From Odobenus rosmarus divergens (taxonomy: Eukaryota; Chordata; Mammalia; Carnivora; Odobenidae), in the NCBI RefSeq assembly GCF_000321225.1, contig NW_004450458.1, forward strand, positions 1,677,017 to 1,741,016: DNA of 64,000 nucleotides. Reading direction: 5' to 3'. Shown here in pieces: positions 24,885 to 58,045 of the stretch. A model generated the notes under the pieces. That model was not told the DNA's origin, ran no database searches, and was given only the letters and a program-made list of their open reading frames with translations. The translations under genes were made by a program, and so were the position numbers. Within the stretch, counting starts at the first letter, position 1; each line of letters begins with the position of its first letter.

Positions 24885-24955
24885 CCCCAGAATCTAAGGT
24901 AGTGCCTGGCACATGGTGAACACTGAATACACGGCTACTGAATAAACAAAGGAGT
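24885..24955 (+). mobile_element. L2 3' end fragment
   Basis: AGTGCCTGGCACATGGTGAA followed by a CTGAATAAA-type end. Confidence 0.55.
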
Positions 24956-25578
24956 GGGGAGATCTAGGTAACATGGCACGGTCTAAATTGGGGAAGAGTG
25001 AATTTGTCATGAGAATCTGCTCAGACACAAGTATCGAAGTAGATAATTCAACATTTAGATGGTGAAGACTATATGCAGACTATACGTTTCTATGTGGAAA
25101 AAAGAAACAACATGAACATGAATTCCCCCAAATAAATTATTTGGTTTTATATGACCTATTGTCAATGTAATGGCTTCCAAGGATACTACCAGGTAAGTTC
25201 TGCCAGAGGTCACTGAGCAGAGAGGCTCATAGACTGACCTAAAATGCTTGAATCACATGGTTTATTAAATCAAGTTAAAAGATGAGGAGAGAGGTGGTTC
25301 AAGATGATGGCATAGGAAGACCCTGCACTCACCTTCTCCCATGGACACACTGAATCTACACCTACATATAGAGAATTACTTCGGAAGAACTAATGTTGAT
25401 TGAATAGCTTCTGCACAACAAATAGAGGGACCACATAGAGAAGGGTAGAAGAGACAGAGACATGGTAACGATGGGACCCCACCACCAAAGCAACAACCCG
25501 CAGCAGGGAGTAATACCACTGAGGAACCCACATGTGGATTTCTTCATCCCTGGGGCACAGCAAAAAACCCAGCAGTTT

Positions 25579-25744
25579 GGGCGCTTGGGTGGCTTAGTTG
25601 GTTAAGTGTCTGCCTTTGGCTCAAGTCATGATCCCAGGGTCCCCACTCTATCCCTCTTCCTCTGCCCTTCCCCTCCTCCCCGTGCCTGTACTCGCACTCT
25701 CTCCCACACTCACTCTCTCAAATAAATAAAATCTAAAAAAAGAA
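25579..25744 (+). mobile_element. SINEC, shortened
   Basis: Inserted in the L1 5' UTR; target duplication CCAGCAGTTT at 25569-25578 and 25745-25754. Part of the middle is missing. Confidence 0.92.
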
Positions 25745-26039
25745 CCAGCAGTTTAAAGGCAACTAAACTATTAAGTAAAGGAAATCCATTTATTAACCCT
25801 AGAGTGTCTACCAAATGGTGGGAAAACTACTGGAACTCCCTGGGGTTGGAGGTGCCAGTGAGAGCCATGGTTTACATTCCCCCTCCACCTGGATAGCACA
25901 GAAGGGAGCAGCGTCCAGGTGCTCTAGCCAGCCTGCTTGGGCTCTCCAGTGAGCCCTGGACTCCTAACACACCAACTCCAGCTGTCCACCAAGGTGGTCC
26001 CAGCACAGGGTGCTCTGGGACCCTACAGGCCTGCACCTG

Positions 26040-26400
26040 ACTCAGCATTTCACCAGGAATGCCCTGATATCTCATGCACTGGGACTCTCACAACCAGCAC
26101 CCACCCCAGCTCAGCCATCCACTACAGCAACCCCAGCACAGGGAGGGGTTGGCACAGAGCATCCCAGGATTCCCAACCCTTGCCAGATCCAGCTCCAGCC
26201 ATCCACCACAGCAACCCCAGCACAGAACACTTTGGGATCCTCTGTTGCAAACCTGTTCCAGGTCCAGCAATCCTGCCAGTGCAGTCTGCACTCACTATAG
26301 CTCCAGCTGTCCTGCCAGGGTAGCAGCGACTCAGAGTGCCCCAGGATCCCCTGGCCTGCACCTGCTCCAGCCAAAGCCACCAGGCACATGCAGCCTACAG
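26040..26400 (+). repeat. Imperfect tandem repeat in L1 5' region
   Basis: GC-rich units with CCACTACAGCAACCCCAGCA near 26120 and a near copy (CCACCACAGCAACCCCAGCA) near 26203, each followed by a variant of CACAG..(T)GGGATC(C), repeat at about 85 bases with further decayed copies. Long open frames on both strands here result from this repetition. Confidence 0.65.
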
Positions 26401-27999
26401 AGGGGACACTGCTACCCACAAAGCCACTCCTTCAAGACCAAGATAAGGAGCTGTTTTGCCTAATTCATAGAAACACAGTCAAACAAAATGAGGAGACAGA
26501 AGAAAATGTTCCAATAAAAGAGGATAAAACCCCCAAAGGGGAAAACCCTCATGAAATAGAATTTACCTAATAAAGAGTTAAAAGTAATGGTCATAAAGAT
26601 GCTCACTGAACTTGGGAGAAGAATGGAGGAACACAGTGAAAATGTCAACAAAGATAAAATATGGGAAAGAACCAAAGAGAAGTCACAGAACTGAAAGTTA
26701 CGATAACAGAACTGAAAAATACACTATAGGGAATCAACAGCAAATTAAAAGATGCAGATCAGCACTCCGGAAGACAGAATAATGGAAATCACCCAATCAA
26801 AACTGCAAAAAGAAAAGAATTTTTAAAAATGAGAATAAGGGACCTCTGGGACAACATCACATGGACTAACATTCACATTATAGTGGTCCCAGAAAAAGGA
26901 GAGAAAGGAGTAGAAACTGATTTGAAGAAATAATGGTTGAAAATTTCCCTAACACTCGGAGAACTAACACCAAGGTAGAGGAATCTCAGAGAGTCCCAAC
27001 AAGATGAACCCAAAAGAGATCCATGCCAGGATATATTATAATTAAAATGGCAAAATGCTAAAGAGAAAATCTTAAAAGCAACAAGAGAAAAACAAGGAGT
27101 CACATACAAAGAAAACCTATATGAGGCTATCAGCTGCTTTTTCAGCAGAAACTTTGCAGGCCAGAAGAATGTGGCATGATATATTCAGTGTTAAAAGGAA
27201 AAAAACAAAAAAACCCCCCTACAACCAAGAATACTCTATCCCGCAAGATTATCATTCAGAACTGAAGGAGAGATAAAGAGTTTCCCAGACAAGCAAAAGC
27301 TAAAGGAGTTCATCACCACTAAACTGGTGTTACAAGAAATGTTAAAGGGTCTTCTTTAAGGGGAAAAGTAGTAGTCGTAACTAGAGGTAAGAAAATATAT
27401 GAGTGAAAACAATCTCACTGATAATGGTAAACATATAGTAAAGGCAGTAAATCAGCCACTTAAAAAGTAAGAATGTTAAAAGAAAAAAATAGTAAAATCA
27501 ACTATAACCACAAGAGTTAAGGAATACACAAAATAAAAAGATGTAAAACAAGGCATCAAAAACATAAAACAGGGGTAAGGGCAGTAAAAATGTAGTGCTT
27601 TTAGAATGTGTTAGAACTTACCAGCTTAAAATAGACATATATATATATATCAGTATCTATATTTTTATATATGTATTTATCAATATATAAGAATTTCATA
27701 GTAACCACAAACCAAAAACCTACAATACACAAAAAATAAAGAGAAAGGAACCCAAACATAACACTAAAGAAAACCAAACCACAAAAGCAGTAAGATAACA
27801 AAGGAACAGAGAACATGGGGGAAAAAACAAAACAATTAACAAAATAGCACTCATATCAATATTTATTTTCATTAATTACTTTAAATGTAAATGGTCTAAA
27901 TATACTAAATATTGAAGGAGAACAAAATTGGAGAACTGATGCTACACAACCTCAAGACTTACTTTCCTACTGTAATCAGGACACTAAGGTGTTGGCAAA

Positions 28000-28073
28000 A
28001 CAAAACAAAACAACAAACCCACAAGAGATCATTGGAACAGAAGAGAGCCCAGAAAAAGACCACCATAAATATA
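28000..28073 (+). mobile_element. L1 ORF2 3' part, piece upstream of MER2-like insertion
   Basis: It encodes the L1 ORF2 block corresponding to WNR.ESPEKDHHKY just before the DNA transposon. It continues at 28376 with L1 ORF2 (LIFDEGTEA-like), so the transposon split it. Confidence 0.6.
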
Positions 28074-28375
28074 GATGACTCTTAAACAGCGCATTAGGGA
28101 TGCCGACCCTCCACGCAGTCAAAAATCTGCGTATTAACTTTTAACTCCCCTGAAGTTAGCTAAGTCTACTACTGACCAGAAGCCTTACTGATAACAGTTG
28201 ATTACACATATTTTGTAATGTGTGTTATATACTGTGTTCTTACAATAAAGTAAGCTAGAGAAAACGTTAAGAAAATCTTAAGAGAAAATACATTTACAAT
28301 ACTGTATTTATATAGAAAAAAAATCTGTAAGTGGACCCATACAGTTCAAACCCATGTTGTCCAAGGGTCAACTGT
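28074..28375 (-). mobile_element. MER2-like (TcMar-Tigger) DNA transposon
   Basis: The right end reads AAGGGTCAACTG followed by TA; the left end is a decayed inverse (GACTCTTAAACAGCGC). The interior includes the characteristic CTTACAATAAAGTAAGCTAGAG segment. Flanking L1 ORF2 sequence resumes on both sides, as expected for TA insertion into the L1. Non-autonomous; no transposase. Confidence 0.75.
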
Positions 28376-29675
28376 ACAGTCAACTGATCTTTGACGAAGG
28401 AACAGAGGCAATAAAACAAAGCAAAGATACTCTCTTCAACAAATGGTGCTGGAACAACTGAATATCCACATGCAAAAAAAAAAAAAAGTATCTGGACACA
28501 GACCTATAACACCTACCACAAAAATTAACTCAGAATGGATCATAGATCCAAGTGTAAAAGGCAAAACTAGAAAACTCCTGCAAAGAAACCTAAGAAAAAA
28601 ACTGAGATATTTGGATATAATGAAGCCTTTTAAGATAGATCAAACACATGACCCATGAAATAATGGAGAAGCTAGACTTCATTAAAATTAAAAACTTCTG
28701 CAAAAGATATTATCAAGAGAATGAGAAGACAAGCCACAGACAGGAAAAAAAAATATTTATAAAAGACATCTGATAAAGGACTGCTATCGAAAATACAAAG
28801 AGGGCGCCTGGGTGGCTCAGTTGGTTGAGGGACTGCCTTCGGCTCAGGTCATGATCCTGGAGTCCTGGGATGGAGTCCCGCATCGGGCTCCCTGCTCAGC
28901 AGGGTTCTGCTTCGCCCTCTGGCCCTCCCCCCTCTTGTGCTCTCTCTCTTGTTCTCTCTCAAATAAATATAATCTTTAAAAAAAAAAAAAAGAAAATACA
29001 AAGAACTCTTAAAGCTCAATAGTAAAAAAACAATTTTATTAAAAAACAAGCCAGATACCTTGACACCTCACCAAAGATAGACGGATGGCACATAAGCCTA
29101 TGAAAAGATGTCCTCCAGTAGGTGAAGGGTAAAAACTGTGGTACATATAGACAATGGAATACTGTTGAGCATTAAAAAGAAACAAGCCATCGAGCCATGA
29201 AGACACAGAAGAAACTTAAATGCAGGTTACGAGGGAAAGAAGCCACAACACTGAAACGGCTAAAATACTCTGATTCTAACATGCACACTCTGGAAAAGGT
29301 GAAACTATGGAGGCAATAAAAAGATCAGTGATTATGGGAAGTTGGGTAGGGGAGATATGAATAGGCAGAACACAAGAGTTGTTTCAGGGCAGTGGAAATA
29401 TTCTGTGGATTTTATTAATATGTCATTACACATTTGTCCCCTACAGTGTACAACACCAAGAGTGATCCCTAAGGTCAATTATGAACTTTGGGTGATTATG
29501 ATACATTGATGTAGGTTCATCCTTGGTAAAAAGTGTACCATTCTTAGGAGTGATGTTGATCATGGGGGAGGCTATGCATGTGTAGAGGCAGGGGATATAT
29601 GGGACATCTCTGTGCATTCCTGTTTTGTTATAAACCTCAAACTGCTCTAAAAAATATTAAAAACATAACAAAAAA
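28376..29675 (+). mobile_element. L1M ORF2 tail and 3' UTR
   Basis: It runs from L1 ORF2 C-terminal sequence (CTCTTCAACAAATGGTGCTG near 28432) to an L1M 3' UTR ending in an A-rich tail near 29670. A SINE is inserted at 28802-28991. Same element as the 5' pieces at 25283-28073. Confidence 0.75.
28802..28991 (+). mobile_element. SINEC (CAN-SINE)
   Basis: Inserted in the L1M ORF2 tail with perfect duplication GAAAATACAAAGA at 28789-28801 and 28992-29004. Confidence 0.95.
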
Positions 29676-30056
29676 CCCCAAACCATATGCATCTTTGCTT
29701 GTAGGCCTTAAGTTAACAAAGAGGTGGACTGACATGTCAGGACACAGTATTTCACTCATTTCCTAGATGATTTCCTTCCTGTGAAGAGGGAGTGGCAATT
29801 CCAGTGTCCAAATGTTAGAGGTCTCAATTGGCCTGAACAGGAGGGATTCCCTATTGGCCTCAGGTATTTGACATCCAGTCAGCTAATTCAAATCTACGAA
29901 TCCTCTATTAAGGTGTCTTTTCAAAACACCCAGGAAATCTACTGAGGAATAAAATGAGATGACAAGATTATAATCAACAGGCTGAATTTAAGGCTATCTT
30001 TGTTAGATTAACTAAGTGAATTTTTGTTGGCCTGAAATAGATGAAAAAAACCTTGG

Positions 30057-30264
30057 AGGGCACCTGGGTGGCTCAGTTGGTTAAGCAACTACCTTCGGCT
30101 CAGGTCATGATCCCGGGGTCCTGGGATCAAGCCCCGCACTGGGCTCCCTACTCAGCGGGAAGCCTGCTTCTCCCTCTCCCACTCCCCCACTTGTGTTCCC
30201 TCTCTTCGCTGTGTCTCTGTCAAATAAATAAAATCTTTAAAAAAAACAAAAACAAGACAAAAAA
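30057..30264 (+). mobile_element. SINEC (CAN-SINE)
   Basis: Sense copy with long A-rich tail, immediately followed by another SINE. No clear duplication of its own. Confidence 0.92.
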
Positions 30265-30280
30265 AACTGTGTATATTTTA

Positions 30281-30460
30281 GGGGCGCCTGGGTGGCTCAG
30301 TCGGTTAAGCATCTGCCTTCGGCTCAGGTCATGATCTCAGGGTCCTGGGACAGAGCCCCACGCCAGCCTCCCTGCTCAGCAGGAAGCCTGCTTCTCCCTC
30401 CCCCTACTCATGCTTGCTTGCTCTCTAAGTGAATAAATAAAATCTTTAAACAAAAAACAA
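30281..30460 (+). mobile_element. SINEC (CAN-SINE)
   Basis: Perfect 16-base duplication AACTGTGTATATTTTA at 30265-30280 and 30461-30476. It inserted just beside the preceding SINE's tail, making a tandem pair, about 16 bases beyond the PAK1IP1 poly(A) region. Confidence 0.96.
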
Positions 30461-30489
30461 AACTGTGTATATTTTAAACTACAATATTT

Positions 30490-30776
30490 TGAAAAGATCT
30501 TTATTTGCTTTATACAACAGTAAAAATAATATTACACATTAACATAGTATATATCACCATGATATATAATTAATAAAATGTTGACTACCAAAAACAGTTT
30601 CACCACTGTTAAAAAAAATAAACACATAAAAGTGTTTTTTTTTTTTTTAAGCTGTACATTTCCCCAAAAGAAGAAATTTCTAGCTTTTGGGGGGGGAGGG
30701 GAAAGGTACATCTGAAAAGAATGATTCCATCTAAGAAGTTTTTCTCATAAGAGAAATGTGGGATTCACTGTGTCAT
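30490..30776 (-). other. PAK1IP1: PAK1IP1 3' UTR with poly(A) signal
   Basis: AT-rich sequence after the stop at 30777-30779. A minus-strand AATAAA lies at 30500-30505 and ends a 3' UTR of about 280 bases just before two tandem SINEs. It contains A-rich, T-rich and G-rich runs at 30630-30710. Confidence 0.65.
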
Positions 30777-45026
<14,250 letters not shown>

Positions 45027-45125
45027 TCAGCAGCGCACGTGCCTCTTCAACGGGCCCCGCTCAGCTGAGAATGACGAAAGCGAATGCCAGAGGAAGTAGG
45101 GTCCTTCCTGCGTCGGCGCTCAAAT

Positions 45126-45133
45126 TTACGTCA
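45126..45133. promoter_or_regulatory. CRE-like site (TTACGTCA)
   Basis: CREB/ATF variant site 100 bases upstream of the PAK1IP1 ATG, close to the likely transcription start. A further half-site, AACGTCA, is at 45223-45229. Confidence 0.6.
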
Positions 45134-45356
45134 CGAGCGCAGGCTGCCTTTTGGGCGCCTGCCTTCGTGAAAACGGTTTCAGAGCTCGAAGATCACGCGG
45201 AGCTTCCAAGAGGAGAATAAAGAACGTCACATGAGGAAGTGCTCATGACGAGGAGAAAAAAGTTAGGGGCAAGCAAGCATATCCTAGGTGGCTGCGAGTT
45301 AGGCACGTCTAAGGAGAGTAAGGCGGGACATCCTCTGCGGAAGCCCCTCGTTTATG

Positions 45357-45364
45357 TGACGTCA
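45357..45364. promoter_or_regulatory. Consensus CRE (TGACGTCA)
   Basis: This is a perfect palindromic CREB/ATF site, 331 bases upstream of the PAK1IP1 start codon and inside the CpG island. It is the strongest of three ACGTCA elements in 240 bases. Confidence 0.75.
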
Positions 45365-46623
45365 CGGCGAGGCGGGGCCTCTTTCAGCCTGGGCGGGGCT
45401 TCTGGCGGTGTCGGGGGTTAGTGTGGAGGCCGCTCGCCTGTGGGTTGTGACACGGGGCACAGGAATTGGGTTTCCTTTTTGTGCAGGAAGCACAAACGAG
45501 CCTCTCTCACGTTCTCTCCTAATAGGGCAAAGAGGGGGTGGCGTTCAAGGTTAGCGGTTTCTAGAGCCGACCGCGAAGGGGCCCTGGAGCTCCGTTTCCC
45601 GCGCTTCTCTCTGCCCGCCGGGATAATCCCGCCTCGCGCACCTTTCCTTCCAGCTGGATTCGCTTGTCTGATTTTGGGGTCGCATTGGCCAACGTTGCCG
45701 CACACCCCGGGGAGGGAGGAGGACGCTTTACTTGAAAGGGGTAAAGACGGACTGATTGAGGAAGAAGGGCGCAGTCATCCTACGTGAACGTTCCAGAAGG
45801 AAATCTGAACCTCCCGGTTCAGATGCAAAATGAAACATTCATGAAAGCAAAGATTGCCTTGATTGACATTTTAGATTTTCATAAGGTGTGGAGATTCAGA
45901 AATGGCATCTTTGTACAAACCTAATGGAATACATTCTGGAGCGTCATAATTTGTCTCATAAATGCCACGGCAGGTGGATTTGACAAGCAGGAGGTAGATG
46001 ACACCCGTCGGTGTCAATTCTTCAACCCCTGTTTACTGCTGATCGTGTAGCACTTTGACCCCTTTGTTTTCAAGAATATTCTTTGGGATTGTGAATTATC
46101 ACCACGTATCTAACTCGGGTTTATTTTCTTTTACGCTGGTTTGAGTCTTGTAGGAAGGATTTTGCATGCTTTAATTGTCATTGCAACGGAAGGAAGGCCT
46201 TGTCTTCTGTGCACTTCGGCGACTCCACCTGAAAGCCCTTCTCAGGCACTGAAAATGCTGTAGTCAAACTAACTCTTGGTGTTGGAAACGCGTGTAGTCG
46301 TTCACTGTTTTATCCTAATTCCTTCACTTTGTGCTAATTACCTACAAAAAGTCAAGTTATTTTACTATTTATTTTCTGTTGACTGCTTCTTGACTGTTTC
46401 CACTGGAGAACCACTCAAGTGAGAAAAGTGTGAATTGCTGCAGTGGGTGTCCCCTGGGCATGGGACAAATAATAAGTAAGCAAGACATTTCTTTGAAGTC
46501 TCATATTTTATCTTGAAAAATATGACTTACTGCATTTTACTTAATGATACATCCATTTATTTTAATGTAAAAGTGATATTCTCTCATCCAAAAAGAAAAA
46601 AATCTTCGAACAAACCTGTTTAA

Positions 46624-46790
46624 AGGGTCGCCTGCTTGGCTAAGTGTCTCCTTCGGCTCAGGTCATGATCTTGGGGTCCTGGGATGGAGTCCACATGGGG
46701 CTCCCTGCTCAGCGGGGAGTCTGCTTCTCCTGCCTGCCCCTCCCCCTGCTTGTGCACTCGTTCTCTGACAAATAAATTAAAAAAAAAAAA
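46624..46790 (+). mobile_element. SINEC, slightly shortened
   Basis: Sense copy (TCGCCTGCTTGGCTAAGTGT) with A run joined to a T run at 46779-46802. The preceding 45790-46620 shows no recognised gene or repeat. Confidence 0.88.
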
Positions 46791-46974
46791 TTTTTTTTTT
46801 TAATCTTTTCCATGTACTTTTGTCTCTGGAAAGCCGTTGGTGCTCTTCCTCTTTATCGCCAGGGAAATCTCAACTACTGTTTGATAAGAATTAGTACTCA
46901 TTCAGTACGTTTTTTGAAATTAATTTTAGCACTGTAACAGGATAATTACTATATTCAGCATCTATTACCAGATT

Positions 46975-47065
46975 GTCACACTTTTACCAGCTTGTCACAT
47001 TTTAAAGAAGAACACTACGGCTTGAAAAAGTCTTGCTCCAACCAGGAATCTTTTAGAATATAGCT
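46975..47065 (-). mobile_element. MIR fragment
   Basis: CATTTTAAAGAAGAACACTA and an AAAGTCTTGCTCC segment, antisense, decayed. Confidence 0.4.
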
Positions 47066-47344
47066 GGTTCTAGAATGAAAGCCATAGTGTAAACAACATA
47101 AACATAACTCAAAGTGGTGTACTTTTTCTTTTTTTAACTGTTAGAAATTACTGGAACCAATTAGAGCTCGAAAGACCTTAAAGAGCATTTATCCAGGTAA
47201 TTCCAATCTAAGGGAGTTCATGGGTAAGTTTTGGAGGCTTTGAATCCCCTGAAATTATATGCAAAATTGTGTATGTACATTTTTGGAGGAGAGCACTGAT
47301 AAAAAGTTCATTACATTTTCAGAAGGATTAGTGCCTCTACAGTT

Positions 47345-47440
47345 AAAATGTACTCATCCAGTCTGAGGTTATAAATGTGAAATTGGTCTAGAAAAGGAAC
47401 TTTCAAAACCACACAGCTAAGTAACAGGCCCAGTGCTGCT
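47345..47440 (-). mobile_element. MIR fragment
   Basis: AACCACACAGCTAAGTAACA followed by GGCCCAGTG, antisense. Confidence 0.55.
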
Positions 47441-48179
47441 GCTTTTTATATTTCCTTGGGCTCAAACTTTCTTTTTAACAAAGAAGAAAACAGTTTTTCA
47501 CTCTCTAAAGAAAAACAATACAAAATTACATACTTGTTCAACTGGATTCAAACTGAGCATACTTCCTGCAAACCTCCTGTTCTCTTTCTTAACGCAGGAT
47601 GCAAAAAACCATTTAATCTCATTCTTGTGAAAACTACAGTTGCCAAGAAACAACCGTTAAAAGTTCATTGACGCTAAAGCACAACAGGATTTTTGTTGTT
47701 GTTTTGCCTTTATTGATTGAAAAGCTTTCTACACTGAGCCGTGCATTGATTTATTCATTCAGCAAATATTTATTGAGTGCCTGGCTTTGTTTGGTTGGCT
47801 AAAGAAAAAACAGTTTGTTTTGGGAGTGGGGGGAGGCAGCAGTTGGTAAGATGGATATACTGGGCTAAAAGCAGGAGATAGCAGAGAAAAATCAGGCTTG
47901 TTAGAAATATGAGTCTAATATTCCTCCTCAGTTACCCTCCTTTCTCACTGCGGCAGGTAGCAAGTCTCAACTTTTAGGAAGGCAGAGGTGCCTGTGGATA
48001 TTCCCAGAGGATTTTGGTCTCTTTTGCACATAGAGCTAAGGGAAGCTAAGAGTGGGTTACCTCCCCTGGACACTGGCCAATTGTCTGCCCTGGGATAAAT
48101 TTGCTTCACCTGCTTCATGGGAATAATGCAGGTGAAATATGATAAGTTGGCATTTAGGGCTTTTAAGAGAACAAAACAT

Positions 48180-48420
48180 TTAAGAACACTTCCTTGTCAC
48201 TGTCATCAACAAAGCCCCTGAATGTCCTTCTTCTCTGGAGCTTTGCTCAGGGTCCTCTGTACCTAGCTCCCACCATCATGCTGGGTGATTTCAACATGCA
48301 ACATTGACATCCCTTCCTCAGCCTCCTTACCACGTTCTTATCAACGTCTAGCTCTGCTTTCCTTTCTAACTACAGCTTGATCTCTCACCCATTCAGAGCA
48401 AAAATTGTGATTTTCCTTTT
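48180..48420 (+). mobile_element. Ancient LINE endonuclease fragment (CR1/L2-like)
   Basis: It reads TIMLGDFNM near 48273-48300, the GDFN motif of APE-type LINE endonucleases, then decayed sequence. Not L1 in neighbouring sequence. 46800-49200 otherwise holds only MIR pieces and unassigned sequence. Confidence 0.45.
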
Positions 48421-49200
48421 ATAAAATACAGCTCTAAAATAAGAGAAGGAACAAAAAACTATTAAAGTTTGACAAAAAGAATCCTTAACTGGTATGTTTT
48501 ATTTGATGGCCAAGCTGCTATAGTAGTTAGGAATTGTGTTTAACTTCATACAGTAACCTAAAATAGCTGTGGCTTAACCAAGACATTGATCTCTTAAGAG
48601 AAATCTAGAGGTAGCCAGGCTAGTGCTGGTACAAGGAGTCCACCGTCACCAGAGACCCAGACCCATTTTCTCTTTCAGATCCTGTGTTCTTGTGCATGAC
48701 TTCCTCCATGGTGTCACCTCATAGGCCAAAATATGTGCAGAGTTTGGGTTCCAGCCATCATATCTGATCTCAGCACTCTGGGGAAAGGGTGGAGGACAAT
48801 AGGCCTCCTTCCAGCTAAACAAACTCCCTTGGCCCACACAGCTTTCCTCAACCCCTTATAATAGTTCTATTTACATCTTACTAGCCAGACTTTGGCCAGT
48901 TGAGCGCATCTACCTGTGCAGGGAGAGCTAGGAAATGTCTTTTAGTGAAGCCTATCTCTGCCCCCCAAATAAAGTTAGGGTTCTGTTATTAAGAAAAAGA
49001 AACTGAATAGTGGGTGGTGCCTAGCAACGTGTTCCACAGCTGTTCATCAATACCATCTCCCAGGAAGCATGGGGAGATCTAGAGTAGAGACGACCGTGCT
49101 TTGTGTAAGGAGGCGTTCAGTAAATAATGGGTGAATGAATGATTTGAATTCATGCTGATTATTTTTAACATTCCAGGTAAATATAGACTACACCAAGCAC

Positions 49201-49372
49201 CTTTTTTTTTTAAGATTTTATTTATTTATTTGACAGAGAAAGAACAAGAGAGGGAACACAAGCAGGCTCCCCGCTGAGCAGGGAGCCTGATGCAGGGCTC
49301 AATCCCAGGACCCTGAGCTCATGACCTGAGCCAAAGGCAGACACTTAACGACTGAGCCACTCAGGCACCCCA
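49201..49372 (-). mobile_element. SINEC (CAN-SINE)
   Basis: Antisense copy; partial duplication around CAAGCAC on both sides. Lies 430 bases upstream of the C6orf52 start exon. Confidence 0.9.
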
Positions 49373-49797
49373 TAGATCAAGCACTTATTAATAAGCTTCA
49401 GGGAAATGGCCAGTGACTCAATTATTGTAGGGGGTGGGATGGAAACTTCAGTCAGTCCCTCAAACACATACTCTTCTCCACTGGCTTCCGGCTACCTTCC
49501 CTGGGGCCAGCATTTGGTAGAGGGGGGCTAGCAGGCTTAAAGCCAGCCCCTTGGTTTGCAGAAGTCCCCCCAGGTGACCCCTATGGACTCCTGCTCCAAC
49601 CACACCTTAACCCCATTGTAATGAAAGTCAAGCAATTCATTGCCTAGCAGGAATTGTCACTAAGTGTAATTACTATTCTTAGGCAGTTGTGAGAGGTATT
49701 TGCTGGAGTGAGAGGTGTTAGCCCCCTGACCTGGAATTTCTGATACCGGAATAAAAACTGTAGAGACCTGGTCTCATTCTGCCAAGTTTCTGGATAA

Positions 49798-57845
<8,048 letters not shown>

Positions 57846-58045
57846 GCTACCCCACTGTTCTACTGATTGCCTCCTGTTTTGTTTTTGTTTTTGGAAAAAA
57901 AAAAAAATTTTCCCAGGAATGTACTGGATACTATATGCAAATGCAGATCTCCAGGTCTTGATTGTGACTGACATGATAAAATGTGATGTAAATAAACTTT
58001 ACCAGCACATCCATTTCTGGAAGTGTGTTATATTAAATAAATGCC
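57846..58045 (+). other. C6orf52: C6orf52 3' UTR with poly(A) signals
   Basis: AATAAA at 57991-57996, about 150 bases after the stop, and a second at 58036-58041. Either would give a short 3' UTR. It includes a 14-base A run near 57896-57909. Confidence 0.65.

Larger units (their letters stand above)
25283..27950 (+). mobile_element. L1MA-type LINE-1: 5' UTR, ORF1 region and start of ORF2
   Basis: It starts with an L1-like 5' UTR (AAGATGATGGCATAGGAAGA), is split by a SINE at 25579-25744, passes a GC-rich internally repeated segment, then decayed ORF1 (about 26470-27360) and the start of ORF2 (about 27840-27910). It then jumps to the far end of ORF2, so most of ORF2 has been deleted. Recall of L1MA consensus supports the family; exact subfamily not determined. 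Confidence 0.8.

Noticed and set aside
25937..26463. Overlapping open frames of 96-129 codons on both strands
   Set aside because: They lie in the internally repeated L1 5' region; openness on both strands comes from GC-rich repetition.
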